Positions 43,484 through 53,193 are shown, counted from the stretch's first letter. The stretch is DNA of 64,000 bases from Gaetbulibacter_B jejuensis (GCF_039524015.1 NZ_BAAAGF010000001.1:124001-188000), one strand, 5' to 3'. A program made the numbers and translations. Notes: generated from the letters alone by a model not told the origin.

Positions 43484-45262
43484 ATGAAGAGGATATTAAT
43501 AACTTTTGCCCTAATACTGTGTAGCACTTTAATGCTTGCCCAAAGTGAGCAGTTGGCAAGTGATTATTTTAAACGTGGTGAATTTGAAAAAGCCCTTATT
43601 GAATACCAAAAATTATATACTGAAAAACCAAGCACAACTTACCTTTACAAAATAGTTGAAACATTACAACAGCTAGAGCGCTATACCGAAGTTCAAAACC
43701 TATTGCTCCAACGTTTAGAGAAAAGTACTTTTCCAACCCTTATGGTTGAATTGGGTTACAACTATCAACTACAAGACAGTATAGAAATTGCAAAAAAATA
43801 TTATAACGATGCGCTTTTAAAAATCGATGAAAAACCTATTTATACAAGTAGTATTGCTAGACAATTTGAAAATCATTCCCTTTTAGATTATGCCATTTCT
43901 GCCTATAAAAAAGGTGCTGAACTTAATCCTAAACAAAACTATAACATTCAGCTGGCACGAATTTATGGTGAGCAAGGTAATGTGGAACAAATGTTTTCTA
44001 ACTATATAGATTATATAGAAACCAACCCTAGCTTTTTAAATAACTCAAAGCGTGCTTTTAGCGATTTTGTTTCAGAAAACAGCGAAAACGAAAACAACAT
44101 TTTCTTAAAACGGTTATTACTAAAAAAACTGCAAACCAACCCTGATGTGTATTGGTATGAGCTACTGAGCTGGTTGTTTGTTCAAGAAAAAGAGTATAAC
44201 AAATCCTTTACTCAAGAGAAAGCCCTTTATAGAAGAAATCCTGAAAGTCTAGACCGAATTATTGAACTTGCACTTACAACTCTAGACGAAAAACAATACA
44301 GCATTGCAACCGAAATATTCAATTTTGTATTAGAAAATTCACAAGATATTTCTAGTCTTTTAAGAGCACATCAATTTTTATTGGAGATAGAAACTATAAA
44401 TGCTACTAAAAAAGATTTTAATGCGATAAACGATAAGTATCTAGCGCTTTTTAATCAATATGGCAGGTATGAGCAAACTCTTTCTTTACAAATTGCCTAT
44501 GGCGATTTTTTGGCGTTTCACTTACACAAACCTGAAGATGCAAGCAAATTCTTAAAAGAAACTTTAAACCTTAATGTTTCCGACTTTCAAAAGGCTACTG
44601 TAAAGCTAAAACTTGGTGATGTTTTGGTGTATCAAGAAAAATTTAATGAAGCGCTTATTTACTATTCACAAATACAAGCCAATTTAAAAAACAGTACCAT
44701 CTCGCAAGATGCACGTTTTAAAGTTGCCAAAACTAGTTATTATAAAGGTGATTTTGACTGGGCTGAATCGCAACTTAAAATATTAAAATCATCAACATCG
44801 CAGCTTATTGCTAATGATGCTTTGGATTTAAAACTACTTATTTCTGACAATAAATATGAAGATTCTTTACACGTAGCGTTAAAGCTTTATGCAAAAGCAG
44901 ACCTTATGGCATTTCAAAATAAAACTGATCAAGCCATAACGCTTTTAGACAAGATTCTTACAGAGCATGAAGGTGAAAACATCGAAGGTCAAGCTTTGTT
45001 AATGCAAGCACAACTTTTCGAAAAAAAGAAACAGTATGAAAAAGCAACGGTTAACTATCAAAAAATTATAACAGACTTTAGTGACAGTATTTTAATTGAC
45101 GATGCTTACTATTTTTTAGCTGAACTTTACAATAACATTTTAGGCGAACCCGAAGAAGCTAAAGCACTTTACGAAAAAATCATATTCAATCATCAAGACA
45201 GTATTTATTTTGTTGAAGCCAGGAAAAACTTCAGGATGCTACGTGGTGATACTATAAACTAA
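43484..45262 (+). CDS. Secreted TPR-repeat protein
   Basis: 592 residues. A signal peptide ends LMLAQ. Around ten TPR units follow, among them YFKRGEFEKALIEYQKLY (about 28-45), the YNDALLKI and YKKGAELNPKQN regions, FNEALIYYSQI, YKGDFDWAESQLKIL and a final set with YDDAYYFLAELY-like spacing. It is probably periplasmic, tethering or scaffolding proteins. No enzyme domain is present. The GNAT gene starts 5 bp after it. Confidence 0.85.
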   Translation: MKRILITFALILCSTLMLAQSEQLASDYFKRGEFEKALIEYQKLYTEKPSTTYLYKIVETLQQLERYTEVQNLLLQRLEKSTFPTLMVELGYNYQLQDSIEIAKKYYNDALLKIDEKPIYTSSIARQFENHSLLDYAISAYKKGAELNPKQNYNIQLARIYGEQGNVEQMFSNYIDYIETNPSFLNNSKRAFSDFVSENSENENNIFLKRLLLKKLQTNPDVYWYELLSWLFVQEKEYNKSFTQEKALYRRNPESLDRIIELALTTLDEKQYSIATEIFNFVLENSQDISSLLRAHQFLLEIETINATKKDFNAINDKYLALFNQYGRYEQTLSLQIAYGDFLAFHLHKPEDASKFLKETLNLNVSDFQKATVKLKLGDVLVYQEKFNEALIYYSQIQANLKNSTISQDARFKVAKTSYYKGDFDWAESQLKILKSSTSQLIANDALDLKLLISDNKYEDSLHVALKLYAKADLMAFQNKTDQAITLLDKILTEHEGENIEGQALLMQAQLFEKKKQYEKATVNYQKIITDFSDSILIDDAYYFLAELYNNILGEPEEAKALYEKIIFNHQDSIYFVEARKNFRMLRGDTIN

Positions 45263-45267
45263 ATTTT

Positions 45268-45777
45268 ATGTTTGTTGAAACCAACCGTCTTCAGCTTTCT
45301 AAAATCACTTTAGAAGATGCTCCTTTTATTTTAGAACTCATGAATTCCCCTCATTGGTTGAAATATATTGGTGACCGAAATGTGAGAACTGTTGCTCAAG
45401 CTGAAGACTATTTAAAAGAACGAACCCTAAAAAGTTACGACACTCACGGATTTGGGTTTTATAAAATTCAACTAAAAGATGAAAATCTAAAATCAATTGG
45501 TACCTGTGGTTTGGTAAAACGTGATGAGTTAGAATATGTCGATATTGGTTTTTCGCTACTACCTAATTATGAAGGTAAAGGTTATGGGTTTGAAGCGTCT
45601 TCTGAAATTATAAAACTTGCCAAAGACCAATTCAAACTAAAAAAAATAACAGCAATCACATTGCCTACTAATGCAAATTCAATTAAACTATTAGAAAAAT
45701 TAGGTTTATCTTATGAAAAAAGAGTAAAACCTTTTGAAGATGATGAAGAACTCCTGTTATTTGCAAAAACACTATAA
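45268..45777 (+). CDS. GNAT acetyltransferase, RimJ/RimL type
   Basis: 169 residues. VETNRLQLSKITLEDAPFILELMN is the usual N-terminus of this group. The acetyl-CoA loop is LPNYEGKGYGFEAS (about 92-105), followed by ITAITLPTNANSIKLLEKLGL. It transfers acetyl from acetyl-CoA to an amino group. The substrate (ribosomal protein N-terminus, spermidine or other) is unknown. Confidence 0.88.
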   Translation: MFVETNRLQLSKITLEDAPFILELMNSPHWLKYIGDRNVRTVAQAEDYLKERTLKSYDTHGFGFYKIQLKDENLKSIGTCGLVKRDELEYVDIGFSLLPNYEGKGYGFEASSEIIKLAKDQFKLKKITAITLPTNANSIKLLEKLGLSYEKRVKPFEDDEELLLFAKTL

Positions 45778-45828
45778 TAAAAGTTTTGTCTTTCCGTAAC
45801 CAGTTCGGAATCCATTAAAATAACAACC

Positions 45829-46152
45829 ATGATAATATACAACGTAACCGTTAATATTGACGAAAGCATACATGAAGAGTGGCTCAATTGGATAAAAAAC
45901 CACATTGCATTGGTTTTGGCAACAGGTCATTTCACTGAAGCTAAGTTAACCAAAGTACTTATTGAAGAAGAAATGGGAGGCACAACCTACTCCATTCAAT
46001 ATCGTGCAAAATCAAGAACCGATTTAGAAGACTATTACAACAATCATGCTGATGCTTTACGTCAAGACGGACTTAAACGATTTGCAGATAAAATGTTAGC
46101 ATTTAGAACCGAATTAGAAGTAATCGACGAATTTTCAGTAAGCTTTAATTAA
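45829..46152 (+). CDS. DUF4286-family protein
   Basis: 107 residues. Start MIIYNVTVNIDESIHEEWLNW, then FTEAKLTKVLIEEE, YSIQYRAKSRTDLEDYYNNHA and the closing FRTELEVIDEF match DUF4286, a small alpha-beta (ferredoxin-like) family of Bacteroidota with no known role. It lies directly before rsmA, with 4 bp between. Confidence 0.88.
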   Translation: MIIYNVTVNIDESIHEEWLNWIKNHIALVLATGHFTEAKLTKVLIEEEMGGTTYSIQYRAKSRTDLEDYYNNHADALRQDGLKRFADKMLAFRTELEVIDEFSVSFN

Positions 46153-46156
46153 TACT

Positions 46157-46936
46157 ATGTCAGTAAAAGCAAAAAAACATTTAGGACAACATTTTTTAAC
46201 CGACGAATCTATTGCTGAAAAAATAGCTGATAGTTTATCGCTTAAAGGCTATAAACATGTTTTAGAAATTGGTCCAGGAATGGGCGTACTCACTAAATAT
46301 TTGCTCAAAAAAGACATCACTACCCACGTTATTGAAATTGATACCGAATCGGTTGAATACCTTAAAGCCAATTACCTAAATCTTGCTGATAGAGTTATAG
46401 AACAAGACTTTTTAAAGTACGATATCACACAAGTTTTTGGCGAGCAGCCTTTTGCTATCATAGGTAATTACCCATATAATATTTCATCACAAATTGTATT
46501 CAAAACTTTAGAAATGCGCGACCAAATTCCTGAGTTTTCAGGGATGTTTCAAAAAGAAGTTGCGCAACGTATTTGTTCTAAAGAAGGTAGTAAAGTATAC
46601 GGTATTTTATCTGTTTTAACACAAGCATTTTACGATGCAGAATATTTATTTACAGTTCCACCTTCGGTGTTTAATCCACCACCAAAAGTAGATTCTGGTG
46701 TACTTTTATTAACAAGAAAAGAAAACTACTCCTTACCATGTGACGAAACCTTATTTTTCAAGGTTGTAAAACAAGGATTTCAACAACGTCGAAAAACACT
46801 TCGTAACAGTTTAAAAACATTCAATTTGTCAGATAATTTAAAAGCAAATGTTATATTTGGCAAACGTCCAGAGCAGTTAAGCGTTGAAGAATTTATAACT
46901 CTCACGCAATTAATTGAAAACGACACTCAAGAATAA
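46157..46936 (+). CDS. rsmA: 16S rRNA (adenine1518/1519-N6)-dimethyltransferase
   Basis: 259 residues. KKHLGQHFLTDESIAEKI, SAM motif LEIGPGMGVLTKYL (about 36-49), and the adenine-site motif IIGNYPYNISSQIVFK (about 101-116) are diagnostic of KsgA/RsmA. It methylates two adjacent adenines near the 3' end of 16S rRNA during 30S maturation. mgtE follows closely. Confidence 0.97.
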   Translation: MSVKAKKHLGQHFLTDESIAEKIADSLSLKGYKHVLEIGPGMGVLTKYLLKKDITTHVIEIDTESVEYLKANYLNLADRVIEQDFLKYDITQVFGEQPFAIIGNYPYNISSQIVFKTLEMRDQIPEFSGMFQKEVAQRICSKEGSKVYGILSVLTQAFYDAEYLFTVPPSVFNPPPKVDSGVLLLTRKENYSLPCDETLFFKVVKQGFQQRRKTLRNSLKTFNLSDNLKANVIFGKRPEQLSVEEFITLTQLIENDTQE

Positions 46937-46978
46937 CACAATTTGTCACTTCAACAGTGTGCAACGACAAGAAATTTT

Positions 46979-48349
46979 ATGCAAGAGGAAAAAGAGCACA
47001 TACAATTTGAACTAACAGATGAACTCATCGAGCAAGTAGAAGTTCTTATCGAAGAGAAAAACGATAAGGAACTCAACACGCTTTTTAGTGAGTTTCACTA
47101 TGCTGATATTGCCGAAGTTTTAGACGAACTAGATCTAGAAGATGCGACTTATGTCATAAAACTTCTTGATTCTGAAACCACTTCGGATGTGTTAATGGAG
47201 CTCGATGAAGACAATCGAGAAAAAGTCCTAAAAAATCTTTCTGCTAAAGAAATTGCCGACGAAATTGAAGAGTTGGATACTGATGATGCAGCAGATATTA
47301 TTGCCGAACTTCCAGAAGAACGTCAAGCCGAAGTAATTTCAAACATTGAAGACCAAGAGCATAAAGCCGAAATTGAAGAGCTTTTGGCTTATGACGAAGA
47401 TACAGCTGGTGGACTCATGGCAAAAGAGCTTGTAAAAGTGTATGAAACCTGGACTGTTGCTGGATGCTTACGTCGCATTCGTGGACAAGCCAAAGAGGTT
47501 ACAAGAGTACACTCAATATACGTTGTAAACAAACAAGACAAGCTTATTGGCAGACTTTCACTTAAAGATTTAATTGTTGCTAAAAGTGATCAAAAAATAG
47601 CCGATATCTCTAACAGCAGTGTGGATTGGGTTCATGTGCAAGACGATGTTGAAGATGTGGCAAGAGTTATGGCAAAATACGATTTGGAAGCGATTCCTGT
47701 TGTAGATGACAACCAAACACTTTTAGGTAGAATTACTATTGATGATATTGTTGACGTTTTAAAAGAAGAAGCCGATAAAGATTACCAGTTAGCTGCAGGT
47801 ATTTCTCAAGATGTAGACTCTGATGATAGCGTTTGGAAGCTTACCAGAGCACGTATACCTTGGTTATTTTTAGGACTTATTGGTGGTGTTGGAGCCTTTT
47901 TAATTATGGAAGGTTTTCACGAAGCGTTTTCAAAATATGCAATCCTATTCTTTTTCACACCACTTATTGCAGCAATGGCTGGTAATGTTGGTGTACAATC
48001 TAGTGCAATTATTGTGCAAGGTTTAGCAAATGATGATATAAAAGGAAGTATTAACAGTCGTTTAATGAAAGAAATGCTTTTAGCTGCTCTTAATGGAATT
48101 ATTTTGGCTATTTTCTTATTTCTTTTTGTTTGGGCAACCCAACAAGATGCCGCAACTGCTTTTGCTATTTCAATTTCGTTAGTTGTAGTAATTATAGTAG
48201 CTGGTTTAATAGGAACTTTTGTACCATTATTCCTTGACAAACGTGGTATTGATCCTGCTATTGCAACAGGACCTTTTATCACTACCAGCAATGATATTTT
48301 TGGAATCTTAATTTACTTTACCATAGCTAAACTTATTTTAGGGATTTAA
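46979..48349 (+). CDS. mgtE: Magnesium transporter MgtE
   Basis: 456 residues from the ATG at 46979 (MQEEKEHIQFELTDELIE); the frame is open to a TTG 36 bases earlier. An acidic helical N domain (about 15-125), two CBS domains (about 130-250, YDEDTAGGLMAKELV and YDLEAIPVVDDNQTLLGRI) and five membrane segments (about 280-455) with GNVGVQSSAIIVQGLA and FVPLFLDKRGIDPAIATGPFI-type ion-path motifs. The CBS/N region senses cytoplasmic Mg2+. Confidence 0.95.
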   Translation: MQEEKEHIQFELTDELIEQVEVLIEEKNDKELNTLFSEFHYADIAEVLDELDLEDATYVIKLLDSETTSDVLMELDEDNREKVLKNLSAKEIADEIEELDTDDAADIIAELPEERQAEVISNIEDQEHKAEIEELLAYDEDTAGGLMAKELVKVYETWTVAGCLRRIRGQAKEVTRVHSIYVVNKQDKLIGRLSLKDLIVAKSDQKIADISNSSVDWVHVQDDVEDVARVMAKYDLEAIPVVDDNQTLLGRITIDDIVDVLKEEADKDYQLAAGISQDVDSDDSVWKLTRARIPWLFLGLIGGVGAFLIMEGFHEAFSKYAILFFFTPLIAAMAGNVGVQSSAIIVQGLANDDIKGSINSRLMKEMLLAALNGIILAIFLFLFVWATQQDAATAFAISISLVVVIIVAGLIGTFVPLFLDKRGIDPAIATGPFITTSNDIFGILIYFTIAKLILGI

Positions 48350-48352
48350 CTT

Positions 48353-49288
48353 ATGAAAGTCCTACATCTAGATACCAATCACGAGCTTCTCATTAATCAA
48401 CTTAATGCATTAGGGTTTACAAATCATGAAGATTACACCTCATCAAAAACTGATGTTGAAGCAAAAATTCATGAGTATGATGGTATTGTAATAAGAAGTC
48501 GTTTTACTATAGACAAGCAGTTTCTTGATGCTGCCACAAACTTAAAGTTTATAGGTCGTGTTGGTGCTGGTTTAGAAAACATAGATTGTGATTATGCCGA
48601 AAGTAAAGGCATTTATTTAATTTCAGCACCAGAAGGTAACCGCAATGCTGTTGGCGAACACGCTTTAGGAATGTTACTTTCCTTATTCAACAATCTCAAT
48701 AAAGCTGATAACGAAGTACGACATGGTCAATGGTTACGTGAAGCCAACAGAGGTATTGAGCTAGATGGCAAAACCATTGGACTTATTGGTTATGGCAACA
48801 TGGGAAAAGCCTTTGCTAAAAAACTTCGTGGTTTTGATGTTGAAGTTCTTTGCTATGATATAAAACCTAATGTTGGCGACGATAACTGCAAACAAGTACC
48901 TCTTGAAACTTTACAAAAAAACGCTGATGTTTTAAGTTTACACACACCACAAACACCACTAACGCTCAATATGGTTAATGCTGATTTTATTAACGGGTTT
49001 CAAAAACCATTTTGGCTCATTAATACAGCTCGCGGAAAAAGTGTTGTCACTACCGATTTGGTTTCAGCTTTAAAAAGTGGTAAAATTTTAGGTGCTGGAT
49101 TAGACGTTTTAGAATATGAAAAAGCCTCTTTTGAAAGCCTATTTTCTTCTGATATGCCAGAGGCATTTCAATACATCATTCAAGCTGAAAATGTATTACT
49201 AACACCTCATGTAGCTGGTTGGACAGTTGAAAGCAAAGAGAAACTAGCGCAAACCATCGTTGATAAAATTAAAACTAGATTTTGTTAA
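48353..49288 (+). CDS. D-2-hydroxyacid dehydrogenase (phosphoglycerate-dehydrogenase-like)
   Basis: 311 residues. A flavodoxin-like substrate half, the NAD fold GLIGYGNMGKAFAKKLRGF (about 141-159), NTARGKSVVTTDLV with the catalytic Arg in the usual INTARG, the catalytic Glu near GAGLDVLEYE, and His in LLTPHVAGWT. It lacks a C-terminal ACT domain. 3-phosphoglycerate or another D-2-hydroxyacid is the likely substrate. It starts 3 bp after mgtE. Confidence 0.9.
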   Translation: MKVLHLDTNHELLINQLNALGFTNHEDYTSSKTDVEAKIHEYDGIVIRSRFTIDKQFLDAATNLKFIGRVGAGLENIDCDYAESKGIYLISAPEGNRNAVGEHALGMLLSLFNNLNKADNEVRHGQWLREANRGIELDGKTIGLIGYGNMGKAFAKKLRGFDVEVLCYDIKPNVGDDNCKQVPLETLQKNADVLSLHTPQTPLTLNMVNADFINGFQKPFWLINTARGKSVVTTDLVSALKSGKILGAGLDVLEYEKASFESLFSSDMPEAFQYIIQAENVLLTPHVAGWTVESKEKLAQTIVDKIKTRFC

Positions 49289-49297
49289 CTTTCAACT

Positions 49298-49708
49298 ATG
49301 AAAAAAACAATAGCTGTTTTTGCTGGTTTAATTTTTGCCTTATTACTACTTTTTCAGGTTAGCAAATACGCTATCATATCTGGAAATGTAAACATAGAAA
49401 TTATAATTGCTGCTATTGCGATTGTTTTCCTAATTGTTGGTATTTACCTCAACAAAAAAAGCCTTCAAAAAGAAACCGTTGACACGACCGAAATTGATCA
49501 CAATAAAATAAAGGATTTAGATATTACTGAGCGAGAATATGAGGTACTTCAACATATTGCTCAAGGGTTATCAAACAAAGAAATTGCCGAGACATTATTC
49601 CTATCAGAAAGCACAATAAAAACGCATGTGTCTAACTTATTGGTTAAACTAAATGCCAAAAGACGCACACAAGCACTTCAAGTTGCAAAAGAACTTCAAA
49701 TACTATAA
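49298..49708 (+). CDS. Membrane-anchored LuxR-type regulator
   Basis: 136 residues. Two N-terminal membrane segments (about 5-24 and 33-50), then a short linker and a LuxR/FixJ HTH (about 70-135): LDITEREYEVLQHIAQGLSN, KEIAETLFLSESTIKTHVSN, LLVKLNAKRRTQAL. No receiver or sensor domain is present, so it would bind DNA from the membrane or be released by proteolysis. Its targets are unknown; the accessory genes downstream are candidates. Confidence 0.88.
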   Translation: MKKTIAVFAGLIFALLLLFQVSKYAIISGNVNIEIIIAAIAIVFLIVGIYLNKKSLQKETVDTTEIDHNKIKDLDITEREYEVLQHIAQGLSNKEIAETLFLSESTIKTHVSNLLVKLNAKRRTQALQVAKELQIL

Positions 49709-49816
49709 AATTATGTATTTTAGACCAAAGTACTAACGGTTTGGTACTTTAGTATGAGTCTATTTTTAAAGGCTTCTCGTAGTTTTGTATCAATAATTAA
49801 TCAATACCACACAATT

Positions 49817-50188
49817 ATGGAATTAGGCGCATTTTCAATTAGTTTAAGCGTAAAAGACATTACTGTTTCAAAAGCATTTTATGAAAATTTAGGATTCACC
49901 GTTTTTGCTGGTGATTTAGAAAAAAACTACCTTATCATGAAAAATGGAAATGCATTAGTTGGACTGTTCCAAGGCATGTTTGAAAACAACATACTTACCT
50001 TTAATCCTGGTTGGGACGAAAACGCAAAAACATTAGATGCGTTTACTGATGTTAGGCAAATTCAGCAGCATTTAAAAAGTAAAAACATAGCGTTGCAAAG
50101 TGAAGCAGACGAGACAACTTCAGGGCCTGCAAGTTTGGTTGTAACCGATCCTGATGGTAATACCATATTAATTGATCAACATATTTAA
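49817..50188 (+). CDS. VOC-family (glyoxalase-like) protein 1
   Basis: 123 residues from the ATG at 49817 (MELGAFSISLSVKDITVSK). An upstream in-frame start at 49754 would add an unrelated stretch. The two beta-alpha-beta-beta-beta modules of a VOC protein are seen (SKAFYENLGFTVF, then LVVTDPDGNTILID). The metal site cannot be assigned in full. Substrate unknown. It leads four small genes with short spacing. Confidence 0.82.
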   Translation: MELGAFSISLSVKDITVSKAFYENLGFTVFAGDLEKNYLIMKNGNALVGLFQGMFENNILTFNPGWDENAKTLDAFTDVRQIQQHLKSKNIALQSEADETTSGPASLVVTDPDGNTILIDQHI

Positions 50189-50222
50189 ACTCTTTTTTTA
50201 ACTCTTAAAACTAACTAACAAC

Positions 50223-50732
50223 ATGAAAAAAACTGTATTAAAATATGGAGGCTACGGACTTATAACTGCCGCTGTTTTATTCTTTTTAGCATTAACCTTT
50301 GGTAAAAACTTAAGCTATTCGGCTCAAGAAGTTATTGGTTATACGTCAATGATTGCTTCATTATCATTTATATTTTTTGGGATAAAACACTATCGCGACA
50401 AAGTAAATAATGGTGCTGTAAGTTTTGGAAAAGCTTTAGTTATTGGCTTATTAATTTCAGCTTTAACAGGACTTGGAATTGCTATGGTAGATTACATTTA
50501 TACAACCGTAATTAATCCTGATTTTGCTTCAGAATATTTAGAAGTCACTTTAAAAACTTATGAAAGCACCTACTCTGGTGCAGAACTAGAAGCTAAAAAA
50601 GCAGAACTCACAAAACAAATGCAAGATTATGGTGGTTCTGGGTTTATGGCAGCCTTAATGTTTGTAACCGTTGTATTAATTGGGTTTGTACTATCTTTAA
50701 TATCTGCTTTAATTTTACAACGAAAAAAATAA
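50223..50732 (+). CDS. DUF4199 membrane protein
   Basis: 169 residues with four membrane segments (about 8-26, 37-53, 70-90 and 142-165). The layout, with FGKALVIGLLISALTGLGIAMVDYIY and a soluble loop before the last helix, is that of DUF4199, a Bacteroidota family without known function. It lies 34 bp after the VOC gene. Confidence 0.85.
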   Translation: MKKTVLKYGGYGLITAAVLFFLALTFGKNLSYSAQEVIGYTSMIASLSFIFFGIKHYRDKVNNGAVSFGKALVIGLLISALTGLGIAMVDYIYTTVINPDFASEYLEVTLKTYESTYSGAELEAKKAELTKQMQDYGGSGFMAALMFVTVVLIGFVLSLISALILQRKK

Positions 50733-50738
50733 ATTATT

Positions 50739-51197
50739 ATGCAATACAAAGCATCATCTCCCGAAGATTATATAAGTCAAGTTCCAGAAGAACGTCAAGA
50801 TGTTTTAAAAACATTACGCAAAACCATTAAAGCCAACTTACCAAAAGGCTTTGAAGAAGGCATTCAATATGGTATGATAGGCTATTATGTGCCACATAGT
50901 AAATATCCTGATGGTTACCATTGCACACCAGAAGAACCACTACCATTCATGAGTTTTGCTTCACAAAAAAATTCAATAAATCTTTACCATAGTGGTATTT
51001 ATGCTGTACCAGAAATACACGATTGGTTTGTAAACGAATACCCAAAATACAGTAAGTACAAGCTAGACATGGGAAAAAGTTGCGTGCGTTTTAAGCGTAT
51101 TAATGATATTCCAATGGAATTAATTGCTGAACTCTGCACTAAACTAACTCCAGATCAATGGATAGACATATACGAAACCAACCTTAAAAAGAAATAA
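50739..51197 (+). CDS. DUF1801-family protein
   Basis: 152 residues. YISQVPEERQDVLKTLRKTIKANLP, EEGIQYGMIGYYVPHSKYP, and the later LYHSGIYAVPE and KSCVRFKRINDIP are typical of the DUF1801/YdhG-like fold. No enzymatic role is established. It lies 6 bp after the DUF4199 gene and is followed at 1 bp by the second VOC gene. Confidence 0.85.
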   Translation: MQYKASSPEDYISQVPEERQDVLKTLRKTIKANLPKGFEEGIQYGMIGYYVPHSKYPDGYHCTPEEPLPFMSFASQKNSINLYHSGIYAVPEIHDWFVNEYPKYSKYKLDMGKSCVRFKRINDIPMELIAELCTKLTPDQWIDIYETNLKKK

Positions 51198-51198
51198 A

Positions 51199-51585
51199 AT
51201 GAAAAAACGCGTTACAGGCATTGGCGGATTGTTCTTTAAAACAAAAGATCCAAAAGCAACAAAAGACTGGTACAAAAAGCATTTAGGGTTTAACACCGAT
51301 GATTATGGCTGCACCTTTTGGTGGAAAGATAAAGAAGGTAACGATTGCTCAACACAATGGAGTCCATTTACTGAAGACACAGCGTATTATCAGCCTTCAA
51401 AAAAAGATTTTATGTTTAATTATCGCGTAGAAAATCTTGAAGAATTACTAAGAACATTAAAAGACGAAGGTGTTACCATTATTGGAGAAATGGAAGAATA
51501 CAGCTACGGAAAATTTGGTTGGATTATGGATAACGATGGCAACAAAATTGAACTTTGGGAACCCATTGATAAAGCTTTTTTGTAA
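51199..51585 (+). CDS. VOC-family (glyoxalase-like) protein 2
   Basis: 128 residues. GGLFFKTKDPKATKDWYKKHLGF, WWKDKEGND, and the C-terminal GKFGWIMDNDGNKIELWEP match VOC proteins of the bleomycin-resistance/dioxygenase type, with a final Glu in IELWEP as a likely metal ligand. Substrate unknown. It ends the VOC-DUF4199-DUF1801-VOC run. Confidence 0.85.
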   Translation: MKKRVTGIGGLFFKTKDPKATKDWYKKHLGFNTDDYGCTFWWKDKEGNDCSTQWSPFTEDTAYYQPSKKDFMFNYRVENLEELLRTLKDEGVTIIGEMEEYSYGKFGWIMDNDGNKIELWEPIDKAFL

Positions 51586-51640
51586 ACCATTATATTTTTT
51601 TGTTACCTTTAGACTTCTAACCATATAAACAAATTTACAA

Positions 51641-52105
51641 ATGTCAGATGAAAAAAATTTAAGCGACGACCTTAACGATATGTTAGACGACGCAAAAGAT
51701 GGTGCAAAAAAAGCAGCAGACAAAGCAGAAGATATTGCTGATGACGCTAAAGAAAAAGCAAAAGAATTTGCTAGCGAAGCAAAAGAAACTGCAAAAGAAT
51801 TTTCTGATGGAGCCAAAGAAGCTTTTGGTAAAGCATCAGGAGATAACAAAAAACTACTAGCTGGTATTTTAGGTATCATTTTTGGAGGCTTAGGTGTTCA
51901 TAAATTTATTCTAGGTTACAACAAAGAAGGAGGAATCCTTTTAGGTGTTTGGCTATTAGGAGCAATACTATCTTGTGTAGGTATTGGTATTTTAATCGTT
52001 TGGATTCCTGGAATTATAGGTTTAATTGAAGGTATTATTTACCTTACAAAATCTGACGAAGAATTCTATAACACTTACCAAGTGGGTAAAAAACCTTGGT
52101 TTTAA
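51641..52105 (+). CDS. TM2-domain protein with amphipathic helical N-terminus
   Basis: 154 residues. Residues 1-65 are a strongly charged Ala/Lys/Glu/Asp helix with repeated A-K-E/D-x patterns (KDGAKKAADKAEDIADDAKE), recalling LEA-like or apolipoprotein-like stretches. A TM2 domain (about 68-140) follows: LAGILGIIFGGLGVHKFILGY with two membrane helices. The helical tail might act as a spacer or surfactant. A terminator follows. Confidence 0.85.
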   Translation: MSDEKNLSDDLNDMLDDAKDGAKKAADKAEDIADDAKEKAKEFASEAKETAKEFSDGAKEAFGKASGDNKKLLAGILGIIFGGLGVHKFILGYNKEGGILLGVWLLGAILSCVGIGILIVWIPGIIGLIEGIIYLTKSDEEFYNTYQVGKKPWF

Positions 52106-52122
52106 TCATACCTTAAAAAAAC

Positions 52123-52155
52123 AAAAAGCCGCAAACAGTGTTTGCGGCTTTTTTT
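52123..52155. terminator. Bidirectional terminator, TM2 gene and acr3
   Basis: A 14-bp stem AAAAAGCCGCAAAC with its complement (52123-52136 with 52140-52153 and a further T run) around a 3-nt loop. It separates convergent genes. Confidence 0.95.
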
Positions 52156-52158
52156 ATT

Positions 52159-53193
52159 CTAAAAATATTTTTTTCTGAGCCAAAAGGCTACTTTAACTAA
52201 TAATATTAATGCAGGAACTTCAACTAATGGACCTATAACACCTGCAAATGCTTGACCAGAGTTTAGCCCAAACACTGCAATAGCAACAGCAATTGCTAAT
52301 TCAAAATTATTACCTGCTGCTGTAAAAGCCACAGCTGTGGTTTTATTATAATCTGCTCCCATTGCTTTTGTTACAAAAAAGCCAATAATGAACATTATGG
52401 TAAAATACAATAGCAACGGAATAGCTATAATAACAACATCCATAGGGATTTCAACAATCAGTTCTCCTTTTAAAGAAAACATAACTATAATTGTAAATAA
52501 TAATGCGATTAAGGTTAGTGGTGAAATTTTAGGGATAAATGTATTATTATACCAATCTTCTCCTTTGAGCTTTACTAAAATTAATCTACTTAAAATTCCT
52601 AAAACAAAAGGTAAACCAAGATAAATTGCTACACTTTCAGCAATTGTAGCTATTGATATGTCTACAATAGCTCCTTCAAATCCAAAATATGGTGGTAATA
52701 CAGTTATAAATATCCAAGCATAAAAACTATAGGCAAACACCTGAAAAATACTATTTAAGGCTACTAATCCTGCTCCATACTCGCTACTACCCTCTGCAAG
52801 GTCATTCCAAACTAAAACCATAGCAATACAACGTGCTAACCCAATTAGTATTAACCCAACCATATATTCAGGATAGTCTTGTAAAAAGATAATGGCTAAG
52901 GCAAACATTAACACAGGACCAATAATCCAATTGAGTACCAAAGAAATGGATAGAATCTTCACATTTTTAAACACCTTTGGTAACAGTGCATAGTTAACTT
53001 TTGCTAATGGAGGATACATCATTACAATCAACCCAATAGCTATGGGAATGTTAGTAGCTCCACTACTCATAGTATTTATACGCTCAGGAATTGTTGGCAC
53101 AAAGTATCCTAAAGCAACACCTAATGCCATGGCTAAGAAAATCCAAAGGGTTAAGTTTTTGTCTAAAAAGCTAAGTGATTTTTTTGCACTCAT
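52159..53193 (-). CDS. acr3: Arsenite efflux transporter, ACR3 family
   Basis: 344 residues, ten membrane segments. NWIIGPVLMFALA and LIGLARCIAMVLVWNDLA, whose Cys is the conserved residue of ACR3 transporters, identify the family, along with the later AFTAAGNNFELAIAVA. It pumps arsenite out with the proton gradient. It starts 2 bp after the arsC stop and completes the ars operon. Confidence 0.95.
   Translation of the reverse strand: MSAKKSLSFLDKNLTLWIFLAMALGVALGYFVPTIPERINTMSSGATNIPIAIGLIVMMYPPLAKVNYALLPKVFKNVKILSISLVLNWIIGPVLMFALAIIFLQDYPEYMVGLILIGLARCIAMVLVWNDLAEGSSEYGAGLVALNSIFQVFAYSFYAWIFITVLPPYFGFEGAIVDISIATIAESVAIYLGLPFVLGILSRLILVKLKGEDWYNNTFIPKISPLTLIALLFTIIVMFSLKGELIVEIPMDVVIIAIPLLLYFTIMFIIGFFVTKAMGADYNKTTAVAFTAAGNNFELAIAVAIAVFGLNSGQAFAGVIGPLVEVPALILLVKVAFWLRKKYF

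Noticed and set aside
46943..46978. N-terminal extension of MgtE from TTG
   Set aside because: The family N-terminus begins at the ATG at 46979, and the extra residues match nothing.
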